Shown here: positions 1 through 6,568 of the stretch, one piece after another | Numbering within the stretch: the stretch's first letter is position 1 | Layout of the letters: each line of letters starts with the position of its first letter | Source of the DNA: Paracoccaceae bacterium | GTDB lineage: Bacteria > Pseudomonadota > Alphaproteobacteria > Rhodobacterales > Rhodobacteraceae | Assembly: GCA_003447515.1 (NCBI GenBank) | Contig: DLZA01000115.1 | Location: 1 to 8,444, forward strand | Length of the DNA: 8,444 nucleotides | Direction: 5' to 3' | Notes under the pieces: model-generated | What the model saw: the letters and a program-made list of their open reading frames with translations, nothing else | Database searches by the model: none | Told to the model about the DNA's origin: nothing | Program-made: the position numbers and the translations under genes

Positions 1-296
1 CTCAAAGGTGATTATTTTTTGCCAGTTGCGATAGCCGTTTATTTTTTACAATACTACGCCTATTAGCCGCTTTGTACGCAATCGTAATTTTCTAAAATCT
101 ACACCATTTTTGCAAGTTTCGGAAACATTCCTCATGGACCAATTTTTTCATTTAGGTGCCAATAATTAACTTTATTGTCTTTTGCACATACTGCCAAAGT
201 CTCCGACAGTTCCGAGCAAGCAAGCACAACAGAAAAATACTGCAGCAGAAAACTTAATTTGTGGCATCAAAACAGAGCCTAGAACCAAGCTGAAAC
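1..296. other. AT-rich non-coding stretch
   Basis: I see no supportable gene here. The longest ATG-started frames are trivial, for example an 11-codon frame at 134-169. The stretch lies downstream of the leftward amidohydrolase gene and is rich in A and T runs. A weak inverted repeat (stem arms 190-195 and 205-210, one G-T pair) could form in the transcript leaving the amidohydrolase gene, but no T-run follows it, so I do not call it a terminator. Any gene further left is out of view. Confidence 0.6.
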
Positions 297-1157
297 CTAC
301 TCTGCCGCTAGCTGCGTTGGCCACCGGGTCATTTCACAGATTTGCGCAATAACACTCGAAAGACGCTGGCGTATTTCTTCAAATTGACCTGATTTCACGA
401 CTTTCTTTTCGTCAAGATACAACGAGCGGTCCACTTCGATTTGCAAACAACTCTGCCCCAAACCAGGGCGTCCATAAACCTGAGTGATATGGGCTCCAGC
501 AAACGGAGTATTGCGAGCAACACAAAAGCCGGCAGTTGTTAAGGCACCTTCGATTTCATCCACAAAGGCGCTCTCGCAGGATGATCCGAATCGATCCCCC
601 AAAACAATTTCAGGCGTACGGCCGAAATGGCCTTTCACATTAGTCAGTGCTTCACGTGGCATAGAATGGCAATCGATTAACAAAACCTTGCCATAAGTGG
701 TGCGGGAGGTATCCAGTAATTGACGCAACTGAGCATGGTATGGATGATAAAATAGGTCCAAACGTTCTTTTGCAGCCTTTGCAGAAATTTTACCTTGCAT
801 GACTGCACGCCCTTCCGACACAACACGCGGGATCACTCCAAGTCCAGACGAAATACGTGGATTACTACCAACCAACTTAACGCCATCGACTGCGGCAGGG
901 TCCAGTTCGTCAGCGCTACGATTCAAATCCACATAAGCGCGGGGAGCTGAGGCCCGCAAAAGCGGTGCCCCATTTTCGACGGCAGACATAAACAACTGAT
1001 CAACAAAAGCATCCTCAGAACTGCGAATCGCTACTGCGTCCAGAGCCGAGTTCTTGAGAAATATAGACGGGTAGTCCCGCCCACTATGCGGGCTAGAAAA
1101 CACGGCACCACAATTGATTGTGTCTGGTATATGTAAATGATATGAGAAGGGTTCCAT
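297..1157 (-). CDS. N-formylglutamate amidohydrolase family protein
   Basis: This 286-residue protein belongs to the N-formylglutamate amidohydrolase (FGase/HutG-like) family. Characterised members are cytoplasmic, metal-dependent enzymes that hydrolyse N-formyl-L-glutamate to formate and glutamate, the last step of one histidine-degradation route. Family landmarks appear in order: SSPHSGRDYP (21-30), SEDAFVDQL (47-55), RAYVDLNR (73-80), IDCHSMP (161-167), GDRFG (187-191), an AH pair at 222-223, and GQSCLQIEVDRSLYLDE (234-250). The His and Asp/Glu residues in these blocks are the expected metal and catalytic ligands. Length is normal and there is no signal peptide. The start has only a modest ribosome-binding site (AGAGA). 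No other histidine-utilisation gene lies nearby, so the substrate may be another N-formyl or N-acyl amino acid. It is transcribed alone and diverges from the tRNA-Val/rpmJ unit. Confidence 0.9.
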   Translation of the reverse strand: MEPFSYHLHIPDTINCGAVFSSPHSGRDYPSIFLKNSALDAVAIRSSEDAFVDQLFMSAVENGAPLLRASAPRAYVDLNRSADELDPAAVDGVKLVGSNPRISSGLGVIPRVVSEGRAVMQGKISAKAAKERLDLFYHPYHAQLRQLLDTSRTTYGKVLLIDCHSMPREALTNVKGHFGRTPEIVLGDRFGSSCESAFVDEIEGALTTAGFCVARNTPFAGAHITQVYGRPGLGQSCLQIEVDRSLYLDEKKVVKSGQFEEIRQRLSSVIAQICEMTRWPTQLAAE

Positions 1158-1178
1158 AACGGTCTCTTTTGTTAACTT

Positions 1179-1207
1179 GTGATACCATTACTAAGCATCA
1201 GATGCAA
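1179..1207 (-). promoter_or_regulatory. Candidate sigma-70 promoter for the amidohydrolase gene
   Basis: On the minus strand TTGCAT (1207-1202) and TATCAC (1184-1179) are separated by exactly 17 bases. Each hexamer matches consensus at four of six positions. Transcription would start near 1172, leaving a leader of about 15 bases before the ATG at 1157. A short palindrome covers the -35 side. This is a consensus match only. Confidence 0.35.
1195..1205. repeat. Perfect 11-bp palindrome GCATCAGATGC
   Basis: GCATC-A-GATGC is a perfect inverted repeat. It overlaps the -35 hexamer and spacer of the candidate amidohydrolase promoter and lies just left of the -35 of the divergent tRNA promoter. The position would suit a small repressor or activator site, but an 11-bp palindrome can arise by chance and I cannot name a regulator. 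Confidence 0.3.
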
Positions 1208-1213
1208 AACCTC

Positions 1214-1242
1214 TTGAACCCGGGACAGACTCCGAATATAGC
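1214..1242 (+). promoter_or_regulatory. Candidate sigma-70 promoter for tRNA-Val and rpmJ
   Basis: TTGAAC (1214-1219) and TATAGC (1237-1242) are spaced by 17 bases and each matches consensus at four of six positions. The expected start near 1249 would give a 5' leader of about 38 bases, to be removed by RNase P. This -35 is only 6 bases from the -35 of the leftward candidate promoter, so the two would be back-to-back. Confidence 0.4.
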
Positions 1243-1286
1243 ACGCGGATACGATTTTTCTGCTGAAAATGCAGTTGCTTGAATTA

Positions 1287-1361
1287 GGGCGTATAGCTCA
1301 GCGGGAGAGCACTTCGTTGACATCGAAGGGGTCACTGGTTCAATCCCAGTTACGCCCACCA
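1287..1361 (+). tRNA. tRNA-Val (anticodon GAC)
   Basis: A complete 75-nt cloverleaf can be folded by eye. The acceptor GGGCGTA pairs with TACGCCC. The D-arm is GCTC/GAGC with a 7-nt loop. The anticodon stem CTTCG/CGAAG carries loop TTGACAT, with GAC at 1318-1320. The variable region is five bases. The T-arm ACTGG/CCAGT has loop TTCAATC. The discriminator is A and the 3' CCA is encoded (1359-1361). It reads GUC and, by wobble, GUU valine codons. It lies 70 bases upstream of rpmJ on the same strand with no terminator between them, so the two are probably transcribed together. Confidence 0.97.
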
Positions 1362-1394
1362 TTCCTAGCGGGATGAACATAACTAAAACTAACG

Positions 1395-1412
1395 GGCGCA
1401 TCCCCGCGCGCC
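1395..1412 (+). other. GC-rich hairpin in the rpmJ leader
   Basis: GGCGC (1395-1399) can pair with GCGCC (1408-1412) around an 8-nt loop. The hairpin ends 8 bases before the AGGAG ribosome-binding site of rpmJ and 33 bases after the tRNA 3' end. A-rich rather than T-rich sequence follows, so it is not an intrinsic terminator. It could mark the 5' end of the rpmJ message after tRNA processing or affect translation. No function is shown. Confidence 0.3.
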
Positions 1413-1431
1413 GCGAAAAAAGGAGAAGGCC

Positions 1432-1557
1432 ATGAAGGTTAAAAACTCGCTCCGCTCGCTCAAAGCGCGCCACCGGGATTGTCGCGTGGTTCGTCGTAAG
1501 GGCCGCGTATATGTGATCAATAAAACACAGCGTCGTTTTAAGGCACGCCAGGGTTAA
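1432..1557 (+). CDS. rpmJ: 50S ribosomal protein L36 (zinc-ribbon-less type)
   Basis: This 41-residue protein ([20 protein letters not shown] at the N-terminus, FKARQG at the C-terminus) is bacterial ribosomal protein L36, a small, highly basic component of the large subunit. It lacks the usual CxxC...C...H zinc ribbon; Cys17 is the only cysteine. That makes it the zinc-independent form, of the kind called YkgO/RpmJ2 in E. coli and common as the L36 of alphaproteobacteria. A strong ribosome-binding site, AGGAG at 1421-1425, lies six bases before the ATG. It follows tRNA-Val and is closed by an intrinsic terminator 21 bases after the stop codon. Confidence 0.97.
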   Translation: MKVKNSLRSLKARHRDCRVVRRKGRVYVINKTQRRFKARQG

Positions 1558-1578
1558 TTTACGAATAATTCAATCAAT

Positions 1579-1610
1579 AAGGCTGCAGATTTTTTCTGTG
1601 GCCTTTTTTT
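1579..1610 (+). terminator. Rho-independent terminator after rpmJ
   Basis: AAGGCTGCAG (1579-1588) pairs with CTGTGGCCTT (1596-1605) as a 10-bp stem with two G-T wobbles, a 7-nt T-rich loop and a run of seven T ending at 1610. It ends the tRNA-Val/rpmJ unit. Confidence 0.85.
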
Positions 1611-1763
1611 ATTTCAATATTTTCTCTAAATTATTGAAAGTTGCGTTACGATAATCTCGACGAGTTTAGTTTAGCAGCCGGTCGCAAGAACCAGATTAAA
1701 ATTGCGATAAGTTTTGTTGAAGGCCCAAAGAGCCCCACCTTAGGCCAAAAGGCCATCAAAGCT

Positions 1764-1788
1764 AAAAAATCGCAGCAAAGATTTTGCT
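1764..1788 (-). terminator. Candidate weak terminator of the leftward transporter operon
   Basis: Read leftward, AGCAAA-ATC-TTTGCT (1788-1774) forms a 6-bp hairpin. After four bases it is followed by six T (1769-1764). It lies about 65 bases beyond the stop codon of the last gene in the operon. The stem is short and AT-rich and the T-run is offset, so termination may be inefficient or rho-dependent. The rest of the gap 1611-1852 shows no gene. Confidence 0.4.
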
Positions 1789-1852
1789 CTATGAATGTTT
1801 GAATTCTTCAGGTTTCCACCTCGTGTCACCCAAATATACGCGCACGAGAGGA

Positions 1853-3094
1853 TCAGTCGTAGTTACGTCGGTCATCAATTACCTTACCATCATTTGGTAA
1901 AGATCCAATGTCTTGCAGAAATACATCTCCACGAAGTTTTAATACGTCCCGCACTGATGCTTCAATTGCGTTCACATTCGCACGAGAATCCACCTCACAC
2001 ATGACCTGCATTTTATCGGCCTCTCCATCGCGAGAAACTACGACGCGAACTTTTGAAACCTCATTATGACGCTCTACCAAAGTGGCCACTTGTTCCGGAC
2101 GTACAAACATACCTTTGATCTTAGCCGTTTGATCCGCGCGCCCCATCCAACCCCGGATCCGCGTATTGGTGCGTCCACAGGGACTCTGGCCAGACATGAT
2201 GGCAGACATATCGCCCGTTGCAAACCGAATAAGCGGATAGTCAGGGTTCAGCGTGGTCACGACCACCTCACCAACTTCACCCTCAGCCACAGGATTGCCC
2301 GTGCCCGGTGTCACGATCTCAACGATCACACGTTCATCAATAATCATACCATCCCTAGCAGGGCTTTCATAGGCAATCGACCCCAAATCAGCCGTGGCAT
2401 ATCCTTGCAAACAACTGATGCCACGGTCCGCATATTCTTTACGCAGTGACTGAAACAACGCACCTCCACCAACGCAGGCCTTAGTTAAGCCAGACAAATC
2501 TACACCTAATTCATCCGCCTTATCGAGAATGATCTTTAAGTAATCCGGTGTACCTACATAGGCAGTTACCCCACAAGCTAACGCAGCTTGTACCTGTAAT
2601 TCTGTTTGTCCTACTCCCGCAGGCAAAACCGTTGCTCCTACTGCTGCACAGCCATTTTCAAACATCATACCCGCAGGTGTCAGATGGTAGGAAAAACAGT
2701 TCTGGACCACGTCTCCTTCGCCAATACCTGCCGCAAATAGCCCACGTCCCATGCGCCACCAATCTGCATCCCGAACACCAGGTTCATAGATAGGACCAGG
2801 TGATTGGAACACATGATCAAAATCAGACACCGCACGTGCTGCAAATCCCCCAAGCGGCGCCACGGCCTTCTGTGCTGCACTGAGCTCAGACTTGCGCAAT
2901 ACAGGCAACTCAGCCAATGACTCGATATCTACAATCGCCGCTGCATCGACATCGGCCATAGCCAAGCCGTAGCCAGATGCTTTTGTCTGCGCCAAAGTAA
3001 TTTGCAGTGGTAAATCAGTTGCCAAATCAGCTGCCCGTTGATCCAGGCTTCGGGTCTCTAACTTATCATAAAAAGCGCCCACTTCGGCCTCCAT
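1853..3094 (-). CDS. PaaK-type adenylate-forming protein (phenylacetate-CoA ligase-like) with diverged P-loop
   Basis: This 413-residue cytoplasmic protein resembles phenylacetate-CoA ligases, which activate a carboxylic acid with ATP and then form its CoA thioester. The C-terminal half keeps the family pattern: GEVGEVVVTTL (about 282-292), RFATGD (290-295, including the nucleotide-ribose Asp295), RGWMGRADQTAKIKG (314-328), and GKVID near the end, where Lys404 is a candidate for the catalytic A10 lysine. Two N-terminal motifs are altered. The Ser/Thr/Gly P-loop (SSGTTG type) is replaced by QSPGPIYEPG (97-106), and the usual YGxxE glutamate motif reads YATADLG (232-238) with Asp236. From memory, a clade of ligase-like proteins beside Liv-type transporters shares this change, so I read it as a subfamily trait, not decay. 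The frame is intact and the start has GGAG five bases upstream. It is the last gene of the transporter operon, 90 bases after livF. The substrate is unknown, and ligase activity itself is uncertain. Confidence 0.8.
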   Translation of the reverse strand: MEAEVGAFYDKLETRSLDQRAADLATDLPLQITLAQTKASGYGLAMADVDAAAIVDIESLAELPVLRKSELSAAQKAVAPLGGFAARAVSDFDHVFQSPGPIYEPGVRDADWWRMGRGLFAAGIGEGDVVQNCFSYHLTPAGMMFENGCAAVGATVLPAGVGQTELQVQAALACGVTAYVGTPDYLKIILDKADELGVDLSGLTKACVGGGALFQSLRKEYADRGISCLQGYATADLGSIAYESPARDGMIIDERVIVEIVTPGTGNPVAEGEVGEVVVTTLNPDYPLIRFATGDMSAIMSGQSPCGRTNTRIRGWMGRADQTAKIKGMFVRPEQVATLVERHNEVSKVRVVVSRDGEADKMQVMCEVDSRANVNAIEASVRDVLKLRGDVFLQDIGSLPNDGKVIDDRRNYD

Positions 3095-3184
3095 TCCAAC
3101 TCCAAACTCTATTTCTTTTGAGCCAAAGTTTCTCCCGTTCAGAGGGAAGCCCCCTGCTTACTATTCCATTCAAACGTATCGACG

Positions 3185-4009
3185 TTAAGACAACCACCGC
3201 TTACGACGCCGATAGGACCGCACATCACGGAACGACTTTCGTCCTTCATCCGACATGCCCAAATAAAACTCTTTCACGTCTGGATTTTCTCGCAAATCCG
3301 CCGCAGGCCCATCCATCACAACGCGGCCAGATTCTAGAATGTATCCGTAGTGCGCAAAGCGCAAAGCTACATTGGTATTTTGTTCTGCCAATAAAAAGGA
3401 CACACCCTCTTTTTCATTCAAATCTTTTACAATGGTAAAAATTTCTTCTACCAATTGCGGCGCCAGCCCCATGGACGGCTCGTCCAAAAGCACTGTTTCA
3501 GGGGTAGACATCAATGCACGGCCGATGGCCACCATCTGCTGTTCACCACCAGATGTGTAACCGGCTAACGACTTACGGCGCTCACGCAGTCGCGGGAAAT
3601 ATTCGTACACCAACTCGAGACTTTCCTTCAACGCAGCTCTTGAAATCTTGCGGGTGTAAGCCCCTGTCAGCAAATTCTCTTCCACGGTTAAGTGACCAAA
3701 ACAATGCCGCCCCTCCATCACTTGAATCACGCCACGGCGAACCAATTCAGCAGGAGACAGACCGGCAACTTTTTTACCACGGTACTCGATCGTTCCCTTC
3801 GTCACGTCGCCCCGCTCAGACAATAGCAAGTTCGAAATTGCTTTCAGCGTTGTAGATTTACCTGCACCATTTCCGCCTAACAGCGCGGTGATACCACCTT
3901 TGGGAACACTTAGAGATACGCCTTTCAAAACCAAGATGACGTGATTGTAAATCACTTCGATATTGCTCACCTGCAACAAGGTTTCGTCTTTTTGTCCATT
4001 GTCTAGCAT
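3185..4009 (-). CDS. livF: Branched-chain amino acid-type ABC transporter, ATP-binding protein LivF
   Basis: This 274-residue protein is one of the two cytoplasmic ATPases of the importer. It shows Walker A GGNGAGKST (45-53), the Q-loop at Gln96 in QVMEGRHCFGHLTVEENL, the signature TSGGEQQ (142-148) and Walker B VLLDEP (163-168). The LAEQN segment (207-211) has glutamine where most ABC ATPases carry the switch histidine, which is usual for LivF. A basic tail after YLGM (from about residue 253, ending YRRRKRWLS) extends beyond classical LivF; I recall it from homologues in similar clusters. The ribosome-binding site is weak (GGA nine bases before the ATG), so translation may be lower than that of the binding protein. 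It lies between the binding-protein gene (59-base gap with a hairpin) and the ligase-like gene. Confidence 0.93.
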   Translation of the reverse strand: MLDNGQKDETLLQVSNIEVIYNHVILVLKGVSLSVPKGGITALLGGNGAGKSTTLKAISNLLLSERGDVTKGTIEYRGKKVAGLSPAELVRRGVIQVMEGRHCFGHLTVEENLLTGAYTRKISRAALKESLELVYEYFPRLRERRKSLAGYTSGGEQQMVAIGRALMSTPETVLLDEPSMGLAPQLVEEIFTIVKDLNEKEGVSFLLAEQNTNVALRFAHYGYILESGRVVMDGPAADLRENPDVKEFYLGMSDEGRKSFRDVRSYRRRKRWLS

Positions 4010-4034
4010 GAGCCAAATTCCATCAAGTTAGGTA

Positions 4035-4060
4035 TCTGGCGCAAGCAAGCCCACGCCAGA
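4035..4060 (-). other. Intercistronic hairpin between the binding-protein gene and livF
   Basis: TCTGGCG (4035-4041) and CGCCAGA (4054-4060) form a perfect 7-bp stem with a 12-nt loop in the 59-base gap after the binding-protein stop codon. In the leftward transcript a T-run precedes the hairpin instead of following it, so it is not a standard intrinsic terminator. It could block 3' exonucleases and protect the binding-protein message, as stem-loops do in other binding-protein-dependent transport operons. That role is inference. Confidence 0.55.
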
Positions 4061-4068
4061 AAAAATTT

Positions 4069-5367
4069 TTAATTACAAGACTGTGTTTTCCACTCAGGCT
4101 TGTCGGACACGTACTGCGCAGCCGCATCAGTCAAAAGCGGTCCAACCTCATCCGTCATCGGTGCAATCGGATCAGAAATTTGATCCCAAGAAGAACCGTT
4201 CCACTGCTGCATAAACACGGATCCAGCACCTTCATGGTCTGCACAATCACCTTTAATTGGTGCAGTAAAACCAGCTAGGCCTAATTCGCCAAGACGAGCC
4301 GCGGACAGATCAAATGTTTCGAGACCAACACGCATATCCGCACCAGTAATGGACTTCTTACCAGTAGCATTCTGAGCCGCTGCAATGGCTTCTGCCACAA
4401 TCACAGCATTGAACATGCCACGATTATATAAGACACCACCAACATCTGCTGGATCTGCCTTGGAATTACCCGCGTCCACAACATGCTTAATCATGTCCTG
4501 AACAGCTGGGAAATCCGTACCAATGCCAGAAAAGTTTGCGCCGATGTAACCTTTGCCGGATTCACCAACAGGGCGAAGATCGACATCTGCGGCGGCCCAC
4601 CAGTTACCGATGAACTTATCCATAGGGTAACGAATTTTTGCTGCTTCTTTAATCGCAGATGCATTCATGGCGCCAAAGCCCCACATTACCATCCAGTCTG
4701 GGCGCTCTTTACGAACGTTCAACCACTGAGCGGATTGCGCCTGCATTTCTTTCACACCAACTGGAAAGTAAGCCACTTCGAAGCCCATTTTTGGACCCAG
4801 TGCTTCCAGGAGCGGAATAGGCTCTTTGCCGTAACCCACGTCGAGATAGATAAAGCCAATTTTTTTGCCCTTAACACCACCATTCGCATCAATGTACTTC
4901 AGGATAGAAGACATCTGCGACCAGTAAGACGCTGGGTATGTGAATGTCCAAGGAAAGGTTTCACCCTTCGCCGCAGCTGACAGACCGTAGCCCATGGATA
5001 GGATTGGAATTTCATCAACTGGTGCTTTTGGGATTAACTGAAGCGTGATGCCTGTGGAGTATGGGTTATAGACCAACGCTCCTTTACCTTTGGTGGCTTC
5101 GTAACACTCAACGCCCTTTTGCGCGTTGTAAGCTGTTTCGCATTCTTCCATAATGATCTTAGCACCACCGATACCACCGTCACGAGCATTCAACATGGCA
5201 AAGTAATCTGCAAAACCGTTAGCAATCTGAACACCAGCACCCGCAAATGGACCAGTCCGATAAGACAATGACGGCACGTAGAGTGTGTCCTCCGCTTTTG
5301 CTGTTTCATACGATGCACCCGTGACCAAAGCGGCCCCTAGAACACCTACAATTAGCTTCTTTAGCAT
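4069..5367 (-). CDS. Periplasmic substrate-binding protein of a branched-chain amino acid-type ABC transporter
   Basis: This 432-residue precursor is the solute receptor of the importer (Leu/Ile/Val-binding-like, Peripla_BP_6 type). A Sec signal peptide is clear: MLKKL, a hydrophobic core to about residue 17, and a likely cleavage after AKA at residue 25. The mature part opens with LYVPSLSYRTGPFAGAG, the first strand and ligand loop of this fold. It then shows the sugar/amino acid-binding layout with KKIGFIYLDVGYGKE in the middle and WMVMWGFGAMN at the second-lobe strand. Cys76 and Cys88 may form a disulfide. It is longer than E. coli LivJ/LivK (about 367-369), as is common for receptors of aromatic or other carboxylate ligands in this family, so I give no substrate. 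I chose the ATG at 5367 because AGGGAG lies eight bases before it; the ATG two codons upstream (5373) is only two bases from that site. Hairpins flank the gene on both sides. Confidence 0.92.
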   Translation of the reverse strand: MLKKLIVGVLGAALVTGASYETAKAEDTLYVPSLSYRTGPFAGAGVQIANGFADYFAMLNARDGGIGGAKIIMEECETAYNAQKGVECYEATKGKGALVYNPYSTGITLQLIPKAPVDEIPILSMGYGLSAAAKGETFPWTFTYPASYWSQMSSILKYIDANGGVKGKKIGFIYLDVGYGKEPIPLLEALGPKMGFEVAYFPVGVKEMQAQSAQWLNVRKERPDWMVMWGFGAMNASAIKEAAKIRYPMDKFIGNWWAAADVDLRPVGESGKGYIGANFSGIGTDFPAVQDMIKHVVDAGNSKADPADVGGVLYNRGMFNAVIVAEAIAAAQNATGKKSITGADMRVGLETFDLSAARLGELGLAGFTAPIKGDCADHEGAGSVFMQQWNGSSWDQISDPIAPMTDEVGPLLTDAAAQYVSDKPEWKTQSCN

Positions 5368-5375
5368 CTGCATTT

Positions 5376-5381
5376 CTCCCT
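5376..5381 (-). promoter_or_regulatory. Ribosome-binding site deciding the binding-protein start
   Basis: AGGGAG on the minus strand is the best ribosome-binding site of the operon. It lies eight bases from the ATG at 5367 but only two bases from the in-frame ATG at 5373, which favours the shorter form beginning MLKKLIVG. Confidence 0.6.
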
Positions 5382-5386
5382 AGTAT

Positions 5387-5407
5387 GGGTCCCCAAGTTG
5401 GCGACCC
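5387..5407 (-). other. 21-nt inverted repeat directly upstream of the binding-protein ribosome-binding site
   Basis: In the leftward transcript GGGTC (5407-5403) pairs with GACCC (5391-5387). After a single G-G mismatch the stem continues with CCA/TGG around a small loop. The arms are symmetrical about position 5397. The hairpin ends five bases before AGGGAG, so it could stabilise the 5' end of a processed binding-protein mRNA or affect ribosome access. It could also be a DNA operator, since it is palindromic. Confidence 0.5.
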
Positions 5408-5428
5408 GTGAATGAGACCTCTCCTTTT

Positions 5429-5459
5429 GCCAGCAGCACGGCCTCGTTTGGCTACTGGC
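5429..5459 (-). other. Intercistronic hairpin after livM
   Basis: GCCAGCAGC (5429-5437) and GCTACTGGC (5451-5459) form a 9-bp stem with one G-T wobble (in the transcript) around a 13-nt loop. It lies 17 bases beyond the livM stop codon. The leftward sequence after it is AAAAGGAGAGG, with no T-run, so it is not an intrinsic terminator. With the next hairpin it occupies much of the only gap over 100 bases within the transporter genes. Confidence 0.5.
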
Positions 5460-5476
5460 CCATCGCGGCACGGTCC

Positions 5477-6565
5477 CTAGTGCGGGAACGGCCAGATTCT
5501 TAATTTCTGCTTCACGATCTGCCACAAACGGGCCATTCCGTGCGGCTCTGCAATCAAAATCACAACAATCATCACACCGATAGCCACCAGACTGACGTTT
5601 TCCATCACGGTTGCATTGATGCCAAACCAACTTTTTCCAAGCTCTTTCAGGATAATCGGGAAGGTCCAAATAAACGCTGCTCCCATAAACGACCCTGTGA
5701 TGGATCCAAGCCCACCAAGAATTACCATAAACAGATATAAAAACGAGTGATTTACATCGAAGCTTTCCACTTCGGCAGCCCCTAGCCACATAAAAACCAT
5801 CAACGCGCCAGACACACCAATGAAATAGCTCGAGACAGCAAAGGCAGACAGCTTCGCCGTTAAGGGTCGCACGCCGATCAACTCTGCAGCAATGTCCATA
5901 TCTCGGATCATCATCCAACTACGTCCAATACGCCCACGGGTCAGGTTGCCCGCTATGATAGCAAGAAACACAAGGATCGAGAGAACAACCAAATACCGAG
6001 TCATAGGTTCCGCGCTGGCCCCGGTTACAATCCAGCCCAACACCTCACGCTGTGGGACCTCGATCGCGCCAGACGGATTGTAATTGTACAACCAACCTAC
6101 GCGGATAAAGCACCATTCCAGAAAAAACTGTGCGGCAAGCGTTGCCACAACCAGATAAAATCCTTTGATCCGCAAGGATGGTAGGCCAAAAAGCGCGCCG
6201 ACAATCGCGGACACAAAGCCACTTGCCAGTATAAGGATGATGATATTTGTATCCGGAAAATAAGAAGTCAACTTATAGCAGGCATAAGCCCCAACCCCCA
6301 TAAACGCACCAGTTCCAAGACTAATTTGCCCTGTGAACCCTACTAAAATGTTCAATCCAATCGTAGTGATCGTAAAGATCAGAACAGGGATCATAATGGC
6401 ATTCATAGCAAATCCATATTCCAATCCCGGAATACCAAAAAATGGCACAAATAGATAGGCAAGCACCAGCCAGATCGCGATCCCGATCTTGTCTTGTTTA
6501 ATCGGAAACGCCTGAAGATCTTGTTCATACGTCGTATTGTATTGCCCTGCTTCGCGGTAAAACAT
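5477..6565 (-). CDS. livM: Branched-chain amino acid-type ABC transporter, permease LivM
   Basis: This 362-residue inner-membrane protein is one of the two channel-forming subunits. After a polar N-terminal tail of about 28 residues it shows many hydrophobic segments. These include about 30-47, the family signature region LNILVGFTGQISLGTGAFMG (71-90), 109-127, 136-150, 191-206, 240-260 and 330-349. The cytoplasmic coupling loop that contacts the ATPases lies at about 211-232 (GRIGRSW followed by RDMDIAAELIGV), and the C-terminus carries the usual AEPHGMARLW. The ribosome-binding site GAGGG overlaps the end of livH, and the start is 3 bases after the livH stop, so the two permeases are probably translated in step. 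Length is normal for this family. Confidence 0.94.
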   Translation of the reverse strand: MFYREAGQYNTTYEQDLQAFPIKQDKIGIAIWLVLAYLFVPFFGIPGLEYGFAMNAIMIPVLIFTITTIGLNILVGFTGQISLGTGAFMGVGAYACYKLTSYFPDTNIIILILASGFVSAIVGALFGLPSLRIKGFYLVVATLAAQFFLEWCFIRVGWLYNYNPSGAIEVPQREVLGWIVTGASAEPMTRYLVVLSILVFLAIIAGNLTRGRIGRSWMMIRDMDIAAELIGVRPLTAKLSAFAVSSYFIGVSGALMVFMWLGAAEVESFDVNHSFLYLFMVILGGLGSITGSFMGAAFIWTFPIILKELGKSWFGINATVMENVSLVAIGVMIVVILIAEPHGMARLWQIVKQKLRIWPFPH

Positions 6566-6568
6566 CTG

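Noticed and set aside
190..210. Stem ACTGCC/GACAGT as a terminator for the amidohydrolase gene
   Set aside because: Weak stem with a wobble and a 9-nt loop, and no T-run follows in the leftward direction.
1198..1473. Leftward open frame of 91 codons covering the tRNA and the start of rpmJ (contains GVTGIEPVTPSMSTKCSPAE)
   Set aside because: It is the antisense translation of tRNA-Val and rpmJ. GIEPVTPS-type strings of this kind arise from the complement of a tRNA and are a known source of spurious annotated proteins.
1743..1754. GGCCAAAAGGCC hairpin as an operon terminator
   Set aside because: Only four base pairs, and neither strand has a T-run after it.
4483..4980. Rightward open frame of 165 codons opposite the binding-protein gene
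   Set aside because: Antisense to a confidently identified gene, no recognisable domain and no ribosome-binding site of note.
5361..5918. Long leftward open frame (185 codons) inside and after livM
   Set aside because: It overlaps livM in another frame and translates to a Cys/Trp/Arg-rich sequence with no family features, while livM is a clear permease. It is a shadow frame.
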